Part shown: positions 8,064 through 15,793 of the stretch, piece after piece | Layout of the letters: each line of letters opens with the position of its first letter | How positions within the stretch are numbered: position 1 is the stretch's first letter | Origin: Planctomycetaceae bacterium | GTDB lineage: Bacteria > Planctomycetota > Planctomycetia > Pirellulales > Pirellulaceae | Length of the DNA stretch: 19,637 bases | Assembly (NCBI GenBank): GCA_022614795.1 | Contig: JAKEHX010000446.1 | Coordinates: 1 to 19,637 of the forward strand | Direction of reading: 5' to 3' | Program-made: the position numbers and the translations under genes | The notes under the pieces: model-generated | Told to the model about the DNA's origin: nothing | What the model saw: the letters and a program-made list of their open reading frames with translations, nothing else | The model's database searches: none

Positions 8064-9518
8064 ATGATTTCACAGCGTTGCTGCTTCGTGTCGCTGATCT
8101 TGCTGGTGCATTGTGCGATTCTGCCGAGCCGGGCGCTGAGCGGCGAGCTCAAGGCGGGGGCGGCCACGAGCAACATCACGCCCCCGCTGGGCCAGGACAT
8201 CGTTGGCGGCTTCGCGCCGTTTCCCTCGAAGCACGTTCACGACGAGCTGCACGCCCGTTGCCTCGTGCTCGACGACGGGCAGAAGCAACTGGCCATCGTG
8301 GTTTGCGATCTGCTCGGCATCCACCGCATCGTCAGTGACGAGGCCCGCCGGCTGATCGAGAAGCAAGCGGGAATTCCGCTGGGCCAGGTGCTCATTTCAG
8401 CCACGCACACGCACTCGGCCAGCAGCGCGCTGGGCAAAGACCGTTTTCGCCACGACCAGACGCTCGACGATTACCAGCGGTTCGTGGCCCAGCGGATTGC
8501 CGACGGCGTCGTGCGGGCCCGCAATCTGCTCCGTCCGGCCGAACTGGGCTTTGGCACGGCCCAGGCGCCCGAGCACGTGTTCAACCGCCGCTGGCACATG
8601 AAGGCGGGAACCGTGCCGGACAATCCCTTTGGCACGATCGACCTCGTGAAGATGAACCCGCCCGCGGGCAGCCCGAATCTGACCGAACCGGCCGGCCCGA
8701 CCGATCCGACGATTTCTTTCCTGGCGATCCGCGAGCCGGGCGGGAAGCCGATTTCGCTCTTCGCCGCCTATTCGCTGCACTACGTGGGGGGCGTCGGCAA
8801 CGGGCACATCTCGGCCGACTATTTCGCGATGTTCTGCGAGCATTTAGAGCGCCTGTTGGCGGCCGAGCGGCAGGACCCGCCATTTGTGGCACTGCTCGCC
8901 AATGGCACCAGCGGCGACATTAACAACATCAACTTCCGCCAGCCGCGGCCCGCCCGCCAGCCCTACGAGCAGATGCGGCACGTCGCCGAGGATGCCGCCG
9001 AAAAGGTCCATGCGGCGCTCGCAAAGGTCGAGTACCGCCGCGAGATTGCCCTCGACGCGCGCTACCGCGAGCCGGCGCTCGCCTGGCGGCGGCCCAGCGC
9101 CGAGCAGATCGAGTGGGCGAAGAAAACCATCGCCGCCGGTCCCAAAGTCCCTGGCCGCACCGACCTGTCCGTGATTTACGCCGACCGGGCGCTGGACCTG
9201 GCCGAATATCCCGAAACGACGACGGTCCCGCTGCAGGTCCTGCGGATCGGCGACGTTGCCATCGGATCGATGCCGTGCGAGGTCTTCTGCGAAATCGGCC
9301 TCGATTTCAAGGACAAAAGCGCTCTCAAGCCGGCGTTCATGGTGTCGCTCGCTCACGGCTCCTACGGCTACTTGCCGACGCCGCGGCATCACAAGCTCGG
9401 CGGCTACGAGACCTGGCTTGGTACCAATCGGCTGGAGATTGAGGCCTCGGACAAGATGCTGTCGCAGCTCATCGAAATGACCACGGAGCTGAAGGGAAGC
9501 ACAGCCCAGCCGAAGTGA
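8064..9518 (+). CDS. Exported neutral/alkaline ceramidase-like hydrolase
   Basis: A 484-residue protein with a signal peptide (about residues 1-27). It starts with AGAATSNITPPLGQ, then has the SATHTHSASS motif (about 112-121), whose His115 and His117 match zinc-ligand positions of the neutral-ceramidase fold. Later come FAAYSLHYVGG and ALLANGTSGDINN, both characteristic of this family. Neutral ceramidases hydrolyse the N-acyl bond of ceramides; bacterial relatives of this shorter type are widespread in planctomycetes, and their substrates are mostly untested. The start ATG at 8064 has GGAG at 8053-8056. It follows the esterase closely and is followed after 93 bp by a PQQ propeller gene. I am confident of the family but not of ceramide as substrate. 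Confidence 0.85.
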   Translation: MISQRCCFVSLILLVHCAILPSRALSGELKAGAATSNITPPLGQDIVGGFAPFPSKHVHDELHARCLVLDDGQKQLAIVVCDLLGIHRIVSDEARRLIEKQAGIPLGQVLISATHTHSASSALGKDRFRHDQTLDDYQRFVAQRIADGVVRARNLLRPAELGFGTAQAPEHVFNRRWHMKAGTVPDNPFGTIDLVKMNPPAGSPNLTEPAGPTDPTISFLAIREPGGKPISLFAAYSLHYVGGVGNGHISADYFAMFCEHLERLLAAERQDPPFVALLANGTSGDINNINFRQPRPARQPYEQMRHVAEDAAEKVHAALAKVEYRREIALDARYREPALAWRRPSAEQIEWAKKTIAAGPKVPGRTDLSVIYADRALDLAEYPETTTVPLQVLRIGDVAIGSMPCEVFCEIGLDFKDKSALKPAFMVSLAHGSYGYLPTPRHHKLGGYETWLGTNRLEIEASDKMLSQLIEMTTELKGSTAQPK

Positions 9519-9611
9519 CGGCGACGAAGGTTGCTCCCTGCAAGCGGGTTAGCTACGATCACTGGGTACGTTCCTCCGCTACTTTTTCGCCCGCCTGGGA
9601 GTTCCCGCCTC

Positions 9612-10892
9612 ATGAACCGACTGACTCTTTCGCTCTTCGCAGTCACGATTGCGGCCCTGGTCGAGACTACTGGTTCCGCCCAGGAATGGACCCGTTTTCG
9701 AGGACCCAACGGCACCGGCGAAAGCGAGACCTCGACCATCCCCGCGAGCTGGACCGAGAAGGACCTGAACTGGAAGGTCGAGCTGCCTGGCGTGGGGCAC
9801 AGCTCGCCGGTCCTGTGGGGCGAGAAGATTTTTCTTCTCAGCGCCGACCCCAAAAACGCAACGCGCTATGTCCTGTGCCTGAGTGCGGCCGATGGATCGA
9901 CGCTTTGGCGGCGCGATTATCCGGGCGTGACGCACAAGCTGCACGGCAAGAGCAGCTATGGCTCGTGCACGCCCGCCTGTGATGCGAAGCAGGTTTACGT
10001 CGCCTGGTCCGATCCGGAAAGCACGCGGCTCTTTGCCTTCGACCACGGCGGCAACGAGAAATGGAGCATCGATCTGGGACCGTGGGTCAGCCAGCACGGC
10101 TTCGGCACTTCCCCCATGCTCTATGAGGACCTAGTCGTGATCACCGTCTCGCAAGAGCCGGCCAAGAACCCCGCGGACCCCCGCGAGCCCAAGGAGAGCT
10201 TCATCGTCGCGGTCGATCAGGCCGGCGGCAAGATTCGCTGGCGCACGCCGCTCAAGGTCGATACGGCCTGCTACACCGTGCCGTGCATCCGCAAAAACGA
10301 CGCAGGGCAGGAGGAGCTGATCTCGTGCAGCACGGCGGAAGGGATTTTTGCCCTCGACCCGCGCTCAGGGCGGCAGCTCTGGTCGGCTCCGGACGTCTTC
10401 ACGATGCGGACAGTCAGCTCCCCGGTGCTGGCCTCGGGGCTCATCTTCGGCTCGACCGGGCAAGGGGCCGGCGGGCACTACCTGGTTGCCTTGAAGCCCG
10501 GCCCGCAGCCGACGGTCGCCTATGAGGTCAAAGAGCAGGCGAACTATGTGCCCACGCCGGTGACGCGGGGCGAGCTGATGTTCCTGTGGGCCGACAAGTC
10601 GGGAGTAGTGACGTGCATCAACTCGGCCACCGGCAAACAAATCTGGCAGGAGCGGGTCGGCGGCGCATTTTACGGCGGGTCGCCCGTGCGCTCGGGCGAC
10701 AAGCTGTTCATTGTCGACGAGACGGGAATCGTCTTTTGCCTGGCCGCCGGTCCAAAGTTCAAATTGCTCGGCCGCACGGAGCTGGGCGAAATGAGCCGCA
10801 GCACGCCGGCGATTGCCGGGGGCCGAATGTATGTGCGGACGATCTCGCACTTATATTCGGTTGGCGGCAAGGCAACCGCAGCGGGTGAATGA
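9612..10892 (+). CDS. Exported PQQ-like beta-propeller protein (BamB-like)
   Basis: A 426-residue protein with a signal peptide (MNRLTLSLFAVTIAALVETT...) leading into EWTRFRGPNGTGES, then propeller repeats such as LSAADGSTLWRRDYPG, VDQAGGKIRWRTPL, LDPRSGRQLW and INSATGKQIWQERVGG. It lacks the EF-hand insertion of the related protein encoded at 5466-6899. The fold is clear, but there is no evidence of bound PQQ or catalysis. The start ATG at 9612 is chosen over an in-frame ATG-type start at 9531 because the signal peptide begins at 9612 and GGGAG lies about 10 bases upstream. It ends the set of exported proteins. The spacer after it is occupied by repeats. Confidence 0.88.
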   Translation: MNRLTLSLFAVTIAALVETTGSAQEWTRFRGPNGTGESETSTIPASWTEKDLNWKVELPGVGHSSPVLWGEKIFLLSADPKNATRYVLCLSAADGSTLWRRDYPGVTHKLHGKSSYGSCTPACDAKQVYVAWSDPESTRLFAFDHGGNEKWSIDLGPWVSQHGFGTSPMLYEDLVVITVSQEPAKNPADPREPKESFIVAVDQAGGKIRWRTPLKVDTACYTVPCIRKNDAGQEELISCSTAEGIFALDPRSGRQLWSAPDVFTMRTVSSPVLASGLIFGSTGQGAGGHYLVALKPGPQPTVAYEVKEQANYVPTPVTRGELMFLWADKSGVVTCINSATGKQIWQERVGGAFYGGSPVRSGDKLFIVDETGIVFCLAAGPKFKLLGRTELGEMSRSTPAIAGGRMYVRTISHLYSVGGKATAAGE

Positions 10893-10900
10893 CCAAATCT

Positions 10901-11094
10901 CAAGCACCAAAAACCAAACAAATCCGAAGCACCAGGCAGGAATGACCGAAACGGCCCATGGCCGAGTTGCGGTTTGGAATTTCGGTCCTTGAACATTGTC
11001 TCATTTCGCCGCGTCGCTTGCGACGCGCTCAGGAGCGCGGTGCAAGCACCGCGGCTAAATAATTTATGAGTCGGTGCTGGAGATTTGGTGCTTG
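10901..11094. repeat. Compound inverted-repeat element between the PQQ gene and oppB
   Basis: An 11-bp inverted repeat, CAAGCACCAAA at 10901-10911 and TTTGGTGCTTG at 11084-11094, brackets the spacer. Inside it are GACCGAAA/TTTCGGTC (10944-10951 and 10980-10987) enclosing CGGCC-CAT-GGCCG (10953-10965), and then the hairpin pair at 11010-11053. The right arm stops 12 bp before the oppB ATG. No ORF of note lies inside. It could be a nonautonomous mobile element or a structured leader. Confidence 0.7.
11010..11053. repeat. Paired palindromes CGCGTCGC/GCGACGCG and CGCGGTGC/GCACCGCG
   Basis: Two perfect 8-bp stems with 2-nt loops (11010-11027 and 11036-11053). A third palindrome, GCGCTC-AG-GAGCGC at 11025-11038, overlaps both and would compete with them. 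This is typical REP-like structure. An AT-rich stretch (TAAATAATTTATGAG) follows at 11056-11070 and might be part of the oppB promoter, but no good -35 is seen. Confidence 0.85.
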
Positions 11095-11106
11095 GGACAA
11101 TTGGTT

Positions 11107-12033
11107 ATGCTGCCCATTCTTGTGATCATCGCCAGGCGCCTGGGCTGGATGATGCTGACGCTGTGGGTGGTGTTCACGATTTCGTGGATTTTGATGCGGG
11201 TCGTTCCGGGCGGGCCGTTCGACGCGGAAAAGCGGGTGCCCGACGAGATCAAGCGGAATATCGAAGCCCGCTACAAGATGGATCGCCCGCTGCCGGCGCA
11301 ATATCTGGCCAGTCTGATCAGCACTGTGCGGCTCGATTTCGGTCCGAGCTTCAAGCTCAAGGACTTCACGGTCAACGAGGTCATTGCGCAGGGCTTTCCC
11401 ATCACGGCCGCCCTGGGAATCTTCGCGTTGACGTTTGCCCTGGCCCTGGGAATGACGGCGGGCGTGATCTCCGCCGTGCGGCGGAACACGATTTTCGACG
11501 TTGGTTTTATGGCCCTGGCGACGCTCGGCATCGCCGTTCCCAATTTCGTGCTGGCCAGCGTGAGCGTCATCATTTTTGTGTTCTGGCTCCAGTGGCTGCC
11601 GGCGGCGGGCTGGGGCCGGCTGAGCCAGATCGTGCTCCCCGCGATGTGCCTTGGTGCCCCCTACGCGGCCTATATCGCCCGTCTCACGCGTGCGGGCATG
11701 CTCGAGGTGCTCAACCTCGACTACATACGCACTGCCTACGCGAAGGGACTGGCTGCACCGACCGTCATTGTGAAGCACGCCTTGCGCGGCGCCATGCTGC
11801 CGGTCGTCACGTATCTTGGGCCGGCCACCGCGGGCATTCTCACCGGTTCGCTCGTCGTCGAACGTATCTTTCAGGTGTCGGGAATGGGCAGCCATTTCAT
11901 CGAGGCGGCCACGCAGCGCGACTACACGCTGGCGATGGGCATGGTCCTGGTTTATACGTTCCTGCTCTACGTCATGAATACGCTCGTCGATTTGTCGTAC
12001 GCGATCATCGACCCGCGGGTCAAAGCGGAGTGA
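11107..12033 (+). CDS. oppB: ABC transporter permease, OppB/DppB type
   Basis: A 308-residue inner-membrane permease of the peptide/nickel-type uptake family. It opens with a helix (RRLGWMMLTLWVVFTISWIL) and the conserved VVPGGPFD, followed by the periplasmic loop. The remaining helices come next, with the cytoplasmic coupling segment near TRAGMLEVLNLDYIRTAYAK, where the ATPases dock. The ATG at 11107 is preferred because the upstream GTG at 11074 lies in repeat sequence; the ribosome site is weak. It overlaps the next gene (TGATG at 12031-12035), so the two are translationally coupled. Substrates of this family are oligopeptides, dipeptides, some sugars or nickel; nothing here decides among them. 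Confidence 0.92.
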   Translation: MLPILVIIARRLGWMMLTLWVVFTISWILMRVVPGGPFDAEKRVPDEIKRNIEARYKMDRPLPAQYLASLISTVRLDFGPSFKLKDFTVNEVIAQGFPITAALGIFALTFALALGMTAGVISAVRRNTIFDVGFMALATLGIAVPNFVLASVSVIIFVFWLQWLPAAGWGRLSQIVLPAMCLGAPYAAYIARLTRAGMLEVLNLDYIRTAYAKGLAAPTVIVKHALRGAMLPVVTYLGPATAGILTGSLVVERIFQVSGMGSHFIEAATQRDYTLAMGMVLVYTFLLYVMNTLVDLSYAIIDPRVKAE

Positions 12034-13268
12034 TGATGGACCAGCCAGCCGCGAAGCACGCCAAGCCCGCCGAGTCCGCGAACACCGCCCGCTACGAGGC
12101 CTTGCTGGCCGAGGCGGCCAGGATTCATGGCGTGTCGCTGTGGATGGATGCCTGGCGGCGGCTGCGGAAGAACTGGGCGGCGATGGTTTCGCTGGGCTTT
12201 TTGATTTTGCTGGGAATCCTCGCGTTTTTCACGCCGGTCCTCCCGCTCCAGTCGCCACGCTTCCAGCGCTTGGATACGCCGACGAGCAAGGACCAGTTCC
12301 AGCCGCCGAACCTGCGGCCCGTCACGTTGGCGCTAACACTTGATGAAGTGAGGCAGCACGAGCGCGAGGTGGCCGACCTGGAACAAAAGCTGAGAGAGGC
12401 GAGCGCCCGAGAGCGCGAGCCCCTCGAGGCAGCACTCATTGCCCGCCACCGCGATCACCCGTTCAATCGCTTGTGGACGTCGCCCGGCCCGCTGGCTCGC
12501 CGGTTGATTCGCCTAAGGATGACGCTGTTTGGCCAGGGGTGCATTCCGTCGATCTGTGGCACGGATGAACTGGGCCGCGACGTATTGTCCCGGATATTTT
12601 GGGGCTCGCGGGTTTCGCTGATCGTGGGAATTGTCGCGACGCTCGTGTCCCTGGCGATCGGCGTCACCTACGGGGCCATTGCGGGCTACGTCGGAGGCGC
12701 CGTCGATGCGGCCATGATGCGCGTCGTGGATGTAATGTACTCGATCCCGTTCATTTTCGTCGTGATCTTCCTGATCACGGTGCTGAGCGAGGATTCGATC
12801 AAGTCGCGCCTCGAGGATTTCGGCATCGGGCAGATCACCGTGTTCTACTTCGTGATCGGGGCGTTTTATTGGCTGACGATGTCGCGCGTCGTGCGCGGCC
12901 AGGTGATCTCGCTCAAGCACGAGCAGTTCATCGACGCGGCCCGCACGAGCGGCGCCGGCACCGGGCGGATCATCTTCCGCCACTTGATTCCCAACGTGCT
13001 GGGGATCGTAATCGTCTACCTGACGCTGACCATCCCCAGCGTGATGCTCTTTGAGGCATTCTTGTCGTTCCTGGGCCTGGGCGTGCAAGCGCCCGATGTC
13101 TCGTGGGGCGTCTTGATGGATGCGGGCATCCGCGCGATCAATCCGATCCAAAAACTCTGGTGGCTCGTATTATTTCCGGGGCTCGCGCTGGCTTTGACGC
13201 TGTTTGCACTCAATTTCCTGGGCGACGGGCTCCGCGATGCGCTCGATCCGAGGATGAAGAACCGATAA
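12033..13268 (+). CDS. oppC: ABC transporter permease, OppC/DppC type, with a charged insertion after helix 1
   Basis: The 411-residue partner permease. After a cytoplasmic N-terminal tail comes helix 1 (AAMVSLGFLILLGILAFF, about 49-66), then a long segment to about residue 174, then GTDELGRDVLSRI and the remaining helices. The coupling helix is near VRGQVISLKHEQFIDAART. E. coli relatives have only about 25-30 residues between helix 1 and GTD-LGRD; here it is about 105. The extra part includes a highly charged stretch at about 103-140 likely to be helical or coiled coil, on the periplasmic side by topology. The start is ATG at 12033, sharing a base with the oppB stop; a second ATG follows at once. 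A 140-bp repeat-rich spacer precedes oppD. Confidence 0.92.
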   Translation: MMDQPAAKHAKPAESANTARYEALLAEAARIHGVSLWMDAWRRLRKNWAAMVSLGFLILLGILAFFTPVLPLQSPRFQRLDTPTSKDQFQPPNLRPVTLALTLDEVRQHEREVADLEQKLREASAREREPLEAALIARHRDHPFNRLWTSPGPLARRLIRLRMTLFGQGCIPSICGTDELGRDVLSRIFWGSRVSLIVGIVATLVSLAIGVTYGAIAGYVGGAVDAAMMRVVDVMYSIPFIFVVIFLITVLSEDSIKSRLEDFGIGQITVFYFVIGAFYWLTMSRVVRGQVISLKHEQFIDAARTSGAGTGRIIFRHLIPNVLGIVIVYLTLTIPSVMLFEAFLSFLGLGVQAPDVSWGVLMDAGIRAINPIQKLWWLVLFPGLALALTLFALNFLGDGLRDALDPRMKNR

Positions 13269-13282
13269 ACGGAATGACGAAG

Positions 13283-13396
13283 GACGAAAGTCAAATGACG
13301 AATGAATGGTGGAATGAGCGAATGACGAATGGAGTTCTCTATTCGGGCTTTGACTTTCGTCATTGATTCGTCATTTGACATTCGACATTCGACATT
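13283..13396. repeat. Interlocked inverted repeats in the oppC-oppD spacer
   Basis: GACGAAAGTCAAA at 13283-13295 is inverted at 13349-13361 (13 bp), and GTCAAATGACGAAT at 13290-13303 is inverted at 13366-13379 (14 bp). The left arms overlap, so the two pairings exclude each other. The downstream 16-mer TTCGACATTCGACATT (13381-13396) recurs inverted at 16638-16653. The spacer also holds several ATGACGAATG-type units. It sits inside the opp operon, before oppD. Confidence 0.85.
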
Positions 13397-13408
13397 GGGT
13401 ATCGACAA

Positions 13409-14413
13409 ATGTCCGACCCACTGCTGACCGTCGACAATTTGCACGTCCACTTCCAGACGGACGACGGACTGGTGCGCGCGGTCAACGGCGTGTCTTTTGA
13501 GCTCGCGGCCGGTGAAACGCTGGGCATCGTAGGCGAATCGGGGAGCGGCAAGAGCGTCACGAATTTGGCCCTTCTCGGCCTTATCCCGCAGCCGCCGGGA
13601 ATCGTCGCGGAAGGGACCGCCCTTTATCGCGGCGAGGACTTGCTGCGGATGAACGTCGGCCAGTTGTCCCGGATTCGCGGCCGGCGGATCGCCATGATCT
13701 TCCAGGACCCGATGACCGCCCTCAATCCGTTCCTCACCGTCGGCGAGCAGCTGGCCGAAGTGACGCGGCTGCATTTGAGGCACACGGCTGACCAGGCCCG
13801 GCGGCATGCGGTCGAGATGCTGGCGAAAGTGGGCATTCCCGCCCCCGACAGGCGGATCGACGACTATCCGCACCAATTCTCGGGCGGCATGCGGCAGCGC
13901 GTGATGATCGCCATGGCCCTTTCCTGCCAGCCGGAAGTGCTGATCGCCGACGAGCCGACGACGGCCCTGGATGTGACGATTCAGGCCCAGATGCTGGAGC
14001 TGGTGAAGGAATTGCAGACGACGCAGGGGACTGCGGTGATCCTGATCACGCACTCGCTCGGGGTCGTGGCGAGCGTTTGCGACCGCGTGCTCGTGATGTA
14101 TGCCGGCAAGATCGCCGAAGAGGCCCAGGTCGGCGCGCTCTTCGCGCAGCCGCAGCATCCCTACACGCTGGGCCTCTTGCAATCGATTCCCCGCTGGGAC
14201 GAAGACGCACATGGCCCGCTTAGGGCGATCGTCGGCCAGCCGCCAAACATGCTCCGCCCGCCGAGCGGCTGCGAGTTTCATCCGCGGTGCCCGTTTGTGC
14301 TGGAGAAGTGCCGGAGCCAGTCGCCGCCGCTGGAAAGGGCGGTCCACGGCGGGAAGAAGGCGTGCTGGGTGGCGGTGGATTCGGCACAACCCGCCAGCGA
14401 GGCCTCACGATGA
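13409..14413 (+). CDS. oppD: ABC transporter ATP-binding protein, OppD/DppD type
   Basis: A 334-residue cytoplasmic ATPase that powers the OppB/OppC permease. The nucleotide-binding domain shows Walker A GESGSGKS (42-49), the Q-loop region IFQDPMTALNP, the signature FSGGMRQRV (about 157-165), Walker B VLIADEP (177-183) and the H-loop ITHSLG. The C-terminal oligopeptide-transporter domain follows, with the cysteine-containing CEFHPRCPF...C...C pattern known from DppD-type proteins, where it can bind an iron-sulfur cluster. The ATG at 13409 starts directly at the conserved LLTVDNLHVHF. Its stop overlaps the oppF start as ATGA (14410-14413). Confidence 0.94.
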   Translation: MSDPLLTVDNLHVHFQTDDGLVRAVNGVSFELAAGETLGIVGESGSGKSVTNLALLGLIPQPPGIVAEGTALYRGEDLLRMNVGQLSRIRGRRIAMIFQDPMTALNPFLTVGEQLAEVTRLHLRHTADQARRHAVEMLAKVGIPAPDRRIDDYPHQFSGGMRQRVMIAMALSCQPEVLIADEPTTALDVTIQAQMLELVKELQTTQGTAVILITHSLGVVASVCDRVLVMYAGKIAEEAQVGALFAQPQHPYTLGLLQSIPRWDEDAHGPLRAIVGQPPNMLRPPSGCEFHPRCPFVLEKCRSQSPPLERAVHGGKKACWVAVDSAQPASEASR

Positions 14414-15453
14414 GCGCGGCGATCCAATTGCCTCACGGGTCTGACGCCCCCCGCTCGCCAATCGTGCCCGGTCCCCTGCTTGCCGTTCGCGACCTCAAAG
14501 TGCACTTCCCATTCCGCCGCGGCGGATTGCTGCTCGGCAAAGTCGGCGTGATTCGCGCGGTCGATGGCGTGAGCTTCGACATTCGCCCGGGCGAGACGCT
14601 GGGCCTGGTGGGCGAATCGGGCTGCGGCAAGAGCACCACCGCGCGGGCGATTGTCGGCCTGATCGACAAAGCCGTGATGAGCGGGCAGATTTGGCTGGAC
14701 GGCCAGCGGATCGACGGCCTCTCGCCGGCCGCCATGCTGCCCCATCGGCAAACGGTGCAGATGATCTTTCAGGACCCTTACGCGTCGCTCAACCCGCGGA
14801 TGACGGTCGGCAGCATCATTGCCGAGCCGATGCAGATTTTCGGCCTGCACGCGCCGCGAGAGCGGAAGCTGAAGGTGATGGAGCTGATGGACCTGGTGGG
14901 GCTCAATCCCACGTTTCTCAACCGCTATCCGCACGAATTTTCCGGCGGTCAGCGCCAACGGATCGGCATTGCCCGGGCACTGGCGGTCGAGCCGCGGCTG
15001 ATCATTTGCGATGAGCCGGTGTCGGCCCTCGATGTGTCGATCCAGGCCCAAGTGATCAACCTGCTGGTCGAGCTTCAGGAGCGGCTGGGCGTCGCGTACC
15101 TCTTCATCTCGCACGATCTGTCGGTGGTGCGGCACATTTCGCACCGGATCGGTGTGATGTACCTCGGGCGGATCGTCGAGCTGGCCGAAGCCGACGAGCT
15201 GCACCACCGGCCGCTGCATCCATACACCCAAGCCTTGCTGTCAGCCGCCCCGATCCCCGACCCCGCCGCCGAGCGGCAGCGCAAGCGGATCATCCTCCAA
15301 GGGGAAGTTCCCTCGCCCGACCGTGAATATCCCGGGTGCCCGTTTGCCTCGCGTTGTCCGATCGTCGAGCAGGTCTGCCGCGAAGTCGTGCCGCCGCTGG
15401 AAGGAGGCGACCATCTAGCCGCGTGCCACAAGGCAGATCGAACTGGCAAGTAA
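14410..15453 (+). CDS. oppF: ABC transporter ATP-binding protein, OppF/DppF type
   Basis: A 347-residue second ATPase of the transporter, forming a heterodimer with OppD. It has Walker A GESGCGKS (68-75), IFQDPYASLNPRMTVG, the signature FSGGQRQRIGIARAL, Walker B LIICDEPVSALDVS and the H-loop ISHDLSVVRH. The C-terminal domain has the cysteine pattern GCPFASRCP...C. An N-terminal tail of about 22 residues precedes the domain. The ATG at 14410 forms a 4-base overlap with the oppD stop, so translational coupling is likely. It is the last transporter gene; no substrate-binding protein follows. Confidence 0.94.
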   Translation: MSAAIQLPHGSDAPRSPIVPGPLLAVRDLKVHFPFRRGGLLLGKVGVIRAVDGVSFDIRPGETLGLVGESGCGKSTTARAIVGLIDKAVMSGQIWLDGQRIDGLSPAAMLPHRQTVQMIFQDPYASLNPRMTVGSIIAEPMQIFGLHAPRERKLKVMELMDLVGLNPTFLNRYPHEFSGGQRQRIGIARALAVEPRLIICDEPVSALDVSIQAQVINLLVELQERLGVAYLFISHDLSVVRHISHRIGVMYLGRIVELAEADELHHRPLHPYTQALLSAAPIPDPAAERQRKRIILQGEVPSPDREYPGCPFASRCPIVEQVCREVVPPLEGGDHLAACHKADRTGK

Positions 15454-15565
15454 CAAGATGGAGAGTCGATACACGAAGACCAAAGTCGATGAGGAGCATG
15501 GGCCGACCGCCATCGCCATCGGCCCCGACGGCAATGTGTACGTGGCGACTTACAACGGGATCGCA

Positions 15566-15793
15566 ATGAACAATACAGGTATGAGCATTACTCTCAACCC
15601 AGGGCCGATTCCTCCCGATGTTCTGGCGGACGGTGAAGCAATTGTCGCGGCAATCATGGCTGGAAAGAAGCCGGACGCTGCTCTTGCTCGGAAGGTTCGG
15701 GACCGTGCTCAGCGGATCACGGAAGAGATCCGAAAGAAGCACGGCGTTCTCAACATCGGCGCGAAAGCTATCCGTGACCTCCGCGACGCATGA
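15566..15793 (+). CDS. Probable antitoxin of a VapBC-type toxin-antitoxin pair
   Basis: A short ORF (75 residues from ATG 15566, or 70 from ATG 15581) whose stop overlaps the start of the PIN-toxin reading frame as ATGA (15790-15793). This is the usual coupling of antitoxin and toxin. The C-terminal half is charged and helical (ARKVRDRAQRITEEIRKKHG) and resembles small antitoxin domains paired with PIN toxins in planctomycetes and cyanobacteria. I recognise the type, not a named family. GGGA lies 5 bases before the 15566 ATG. The frame is open back to an ATG at 15458, giving 36 more residues. That upstream part reads like one blade of an NHL-type propeller (PTAIAIGPDGNVYVAT) and may be unrelated remnant sequence. 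With the toxin broken, this antitoxin may be a solitary leftover. Confidence 0.6.
   Translation: MNNTGMSITLNPGPIPPDVLADGEAIVAAIMAGKKPDAALARKVRDRAQRITEEIRKKHGVLNIGAKAIRDLRDA

Noticed and set aside
11085..12032. Upstream extension of the oppC frame to 727 codons
   Set aside because: It overlaps oppB in another frame and encodes low-complexity Arg/Gly/His-rich sequence. OppC clearly starts at the coupled ATG at 12033.
13016..14389. Long minus-strand ORF (457 codons)
   Set aside because: It is antisense to oppD and the end of oppC, which have clear transporter motifs. It is a GC-rich shadow frame.
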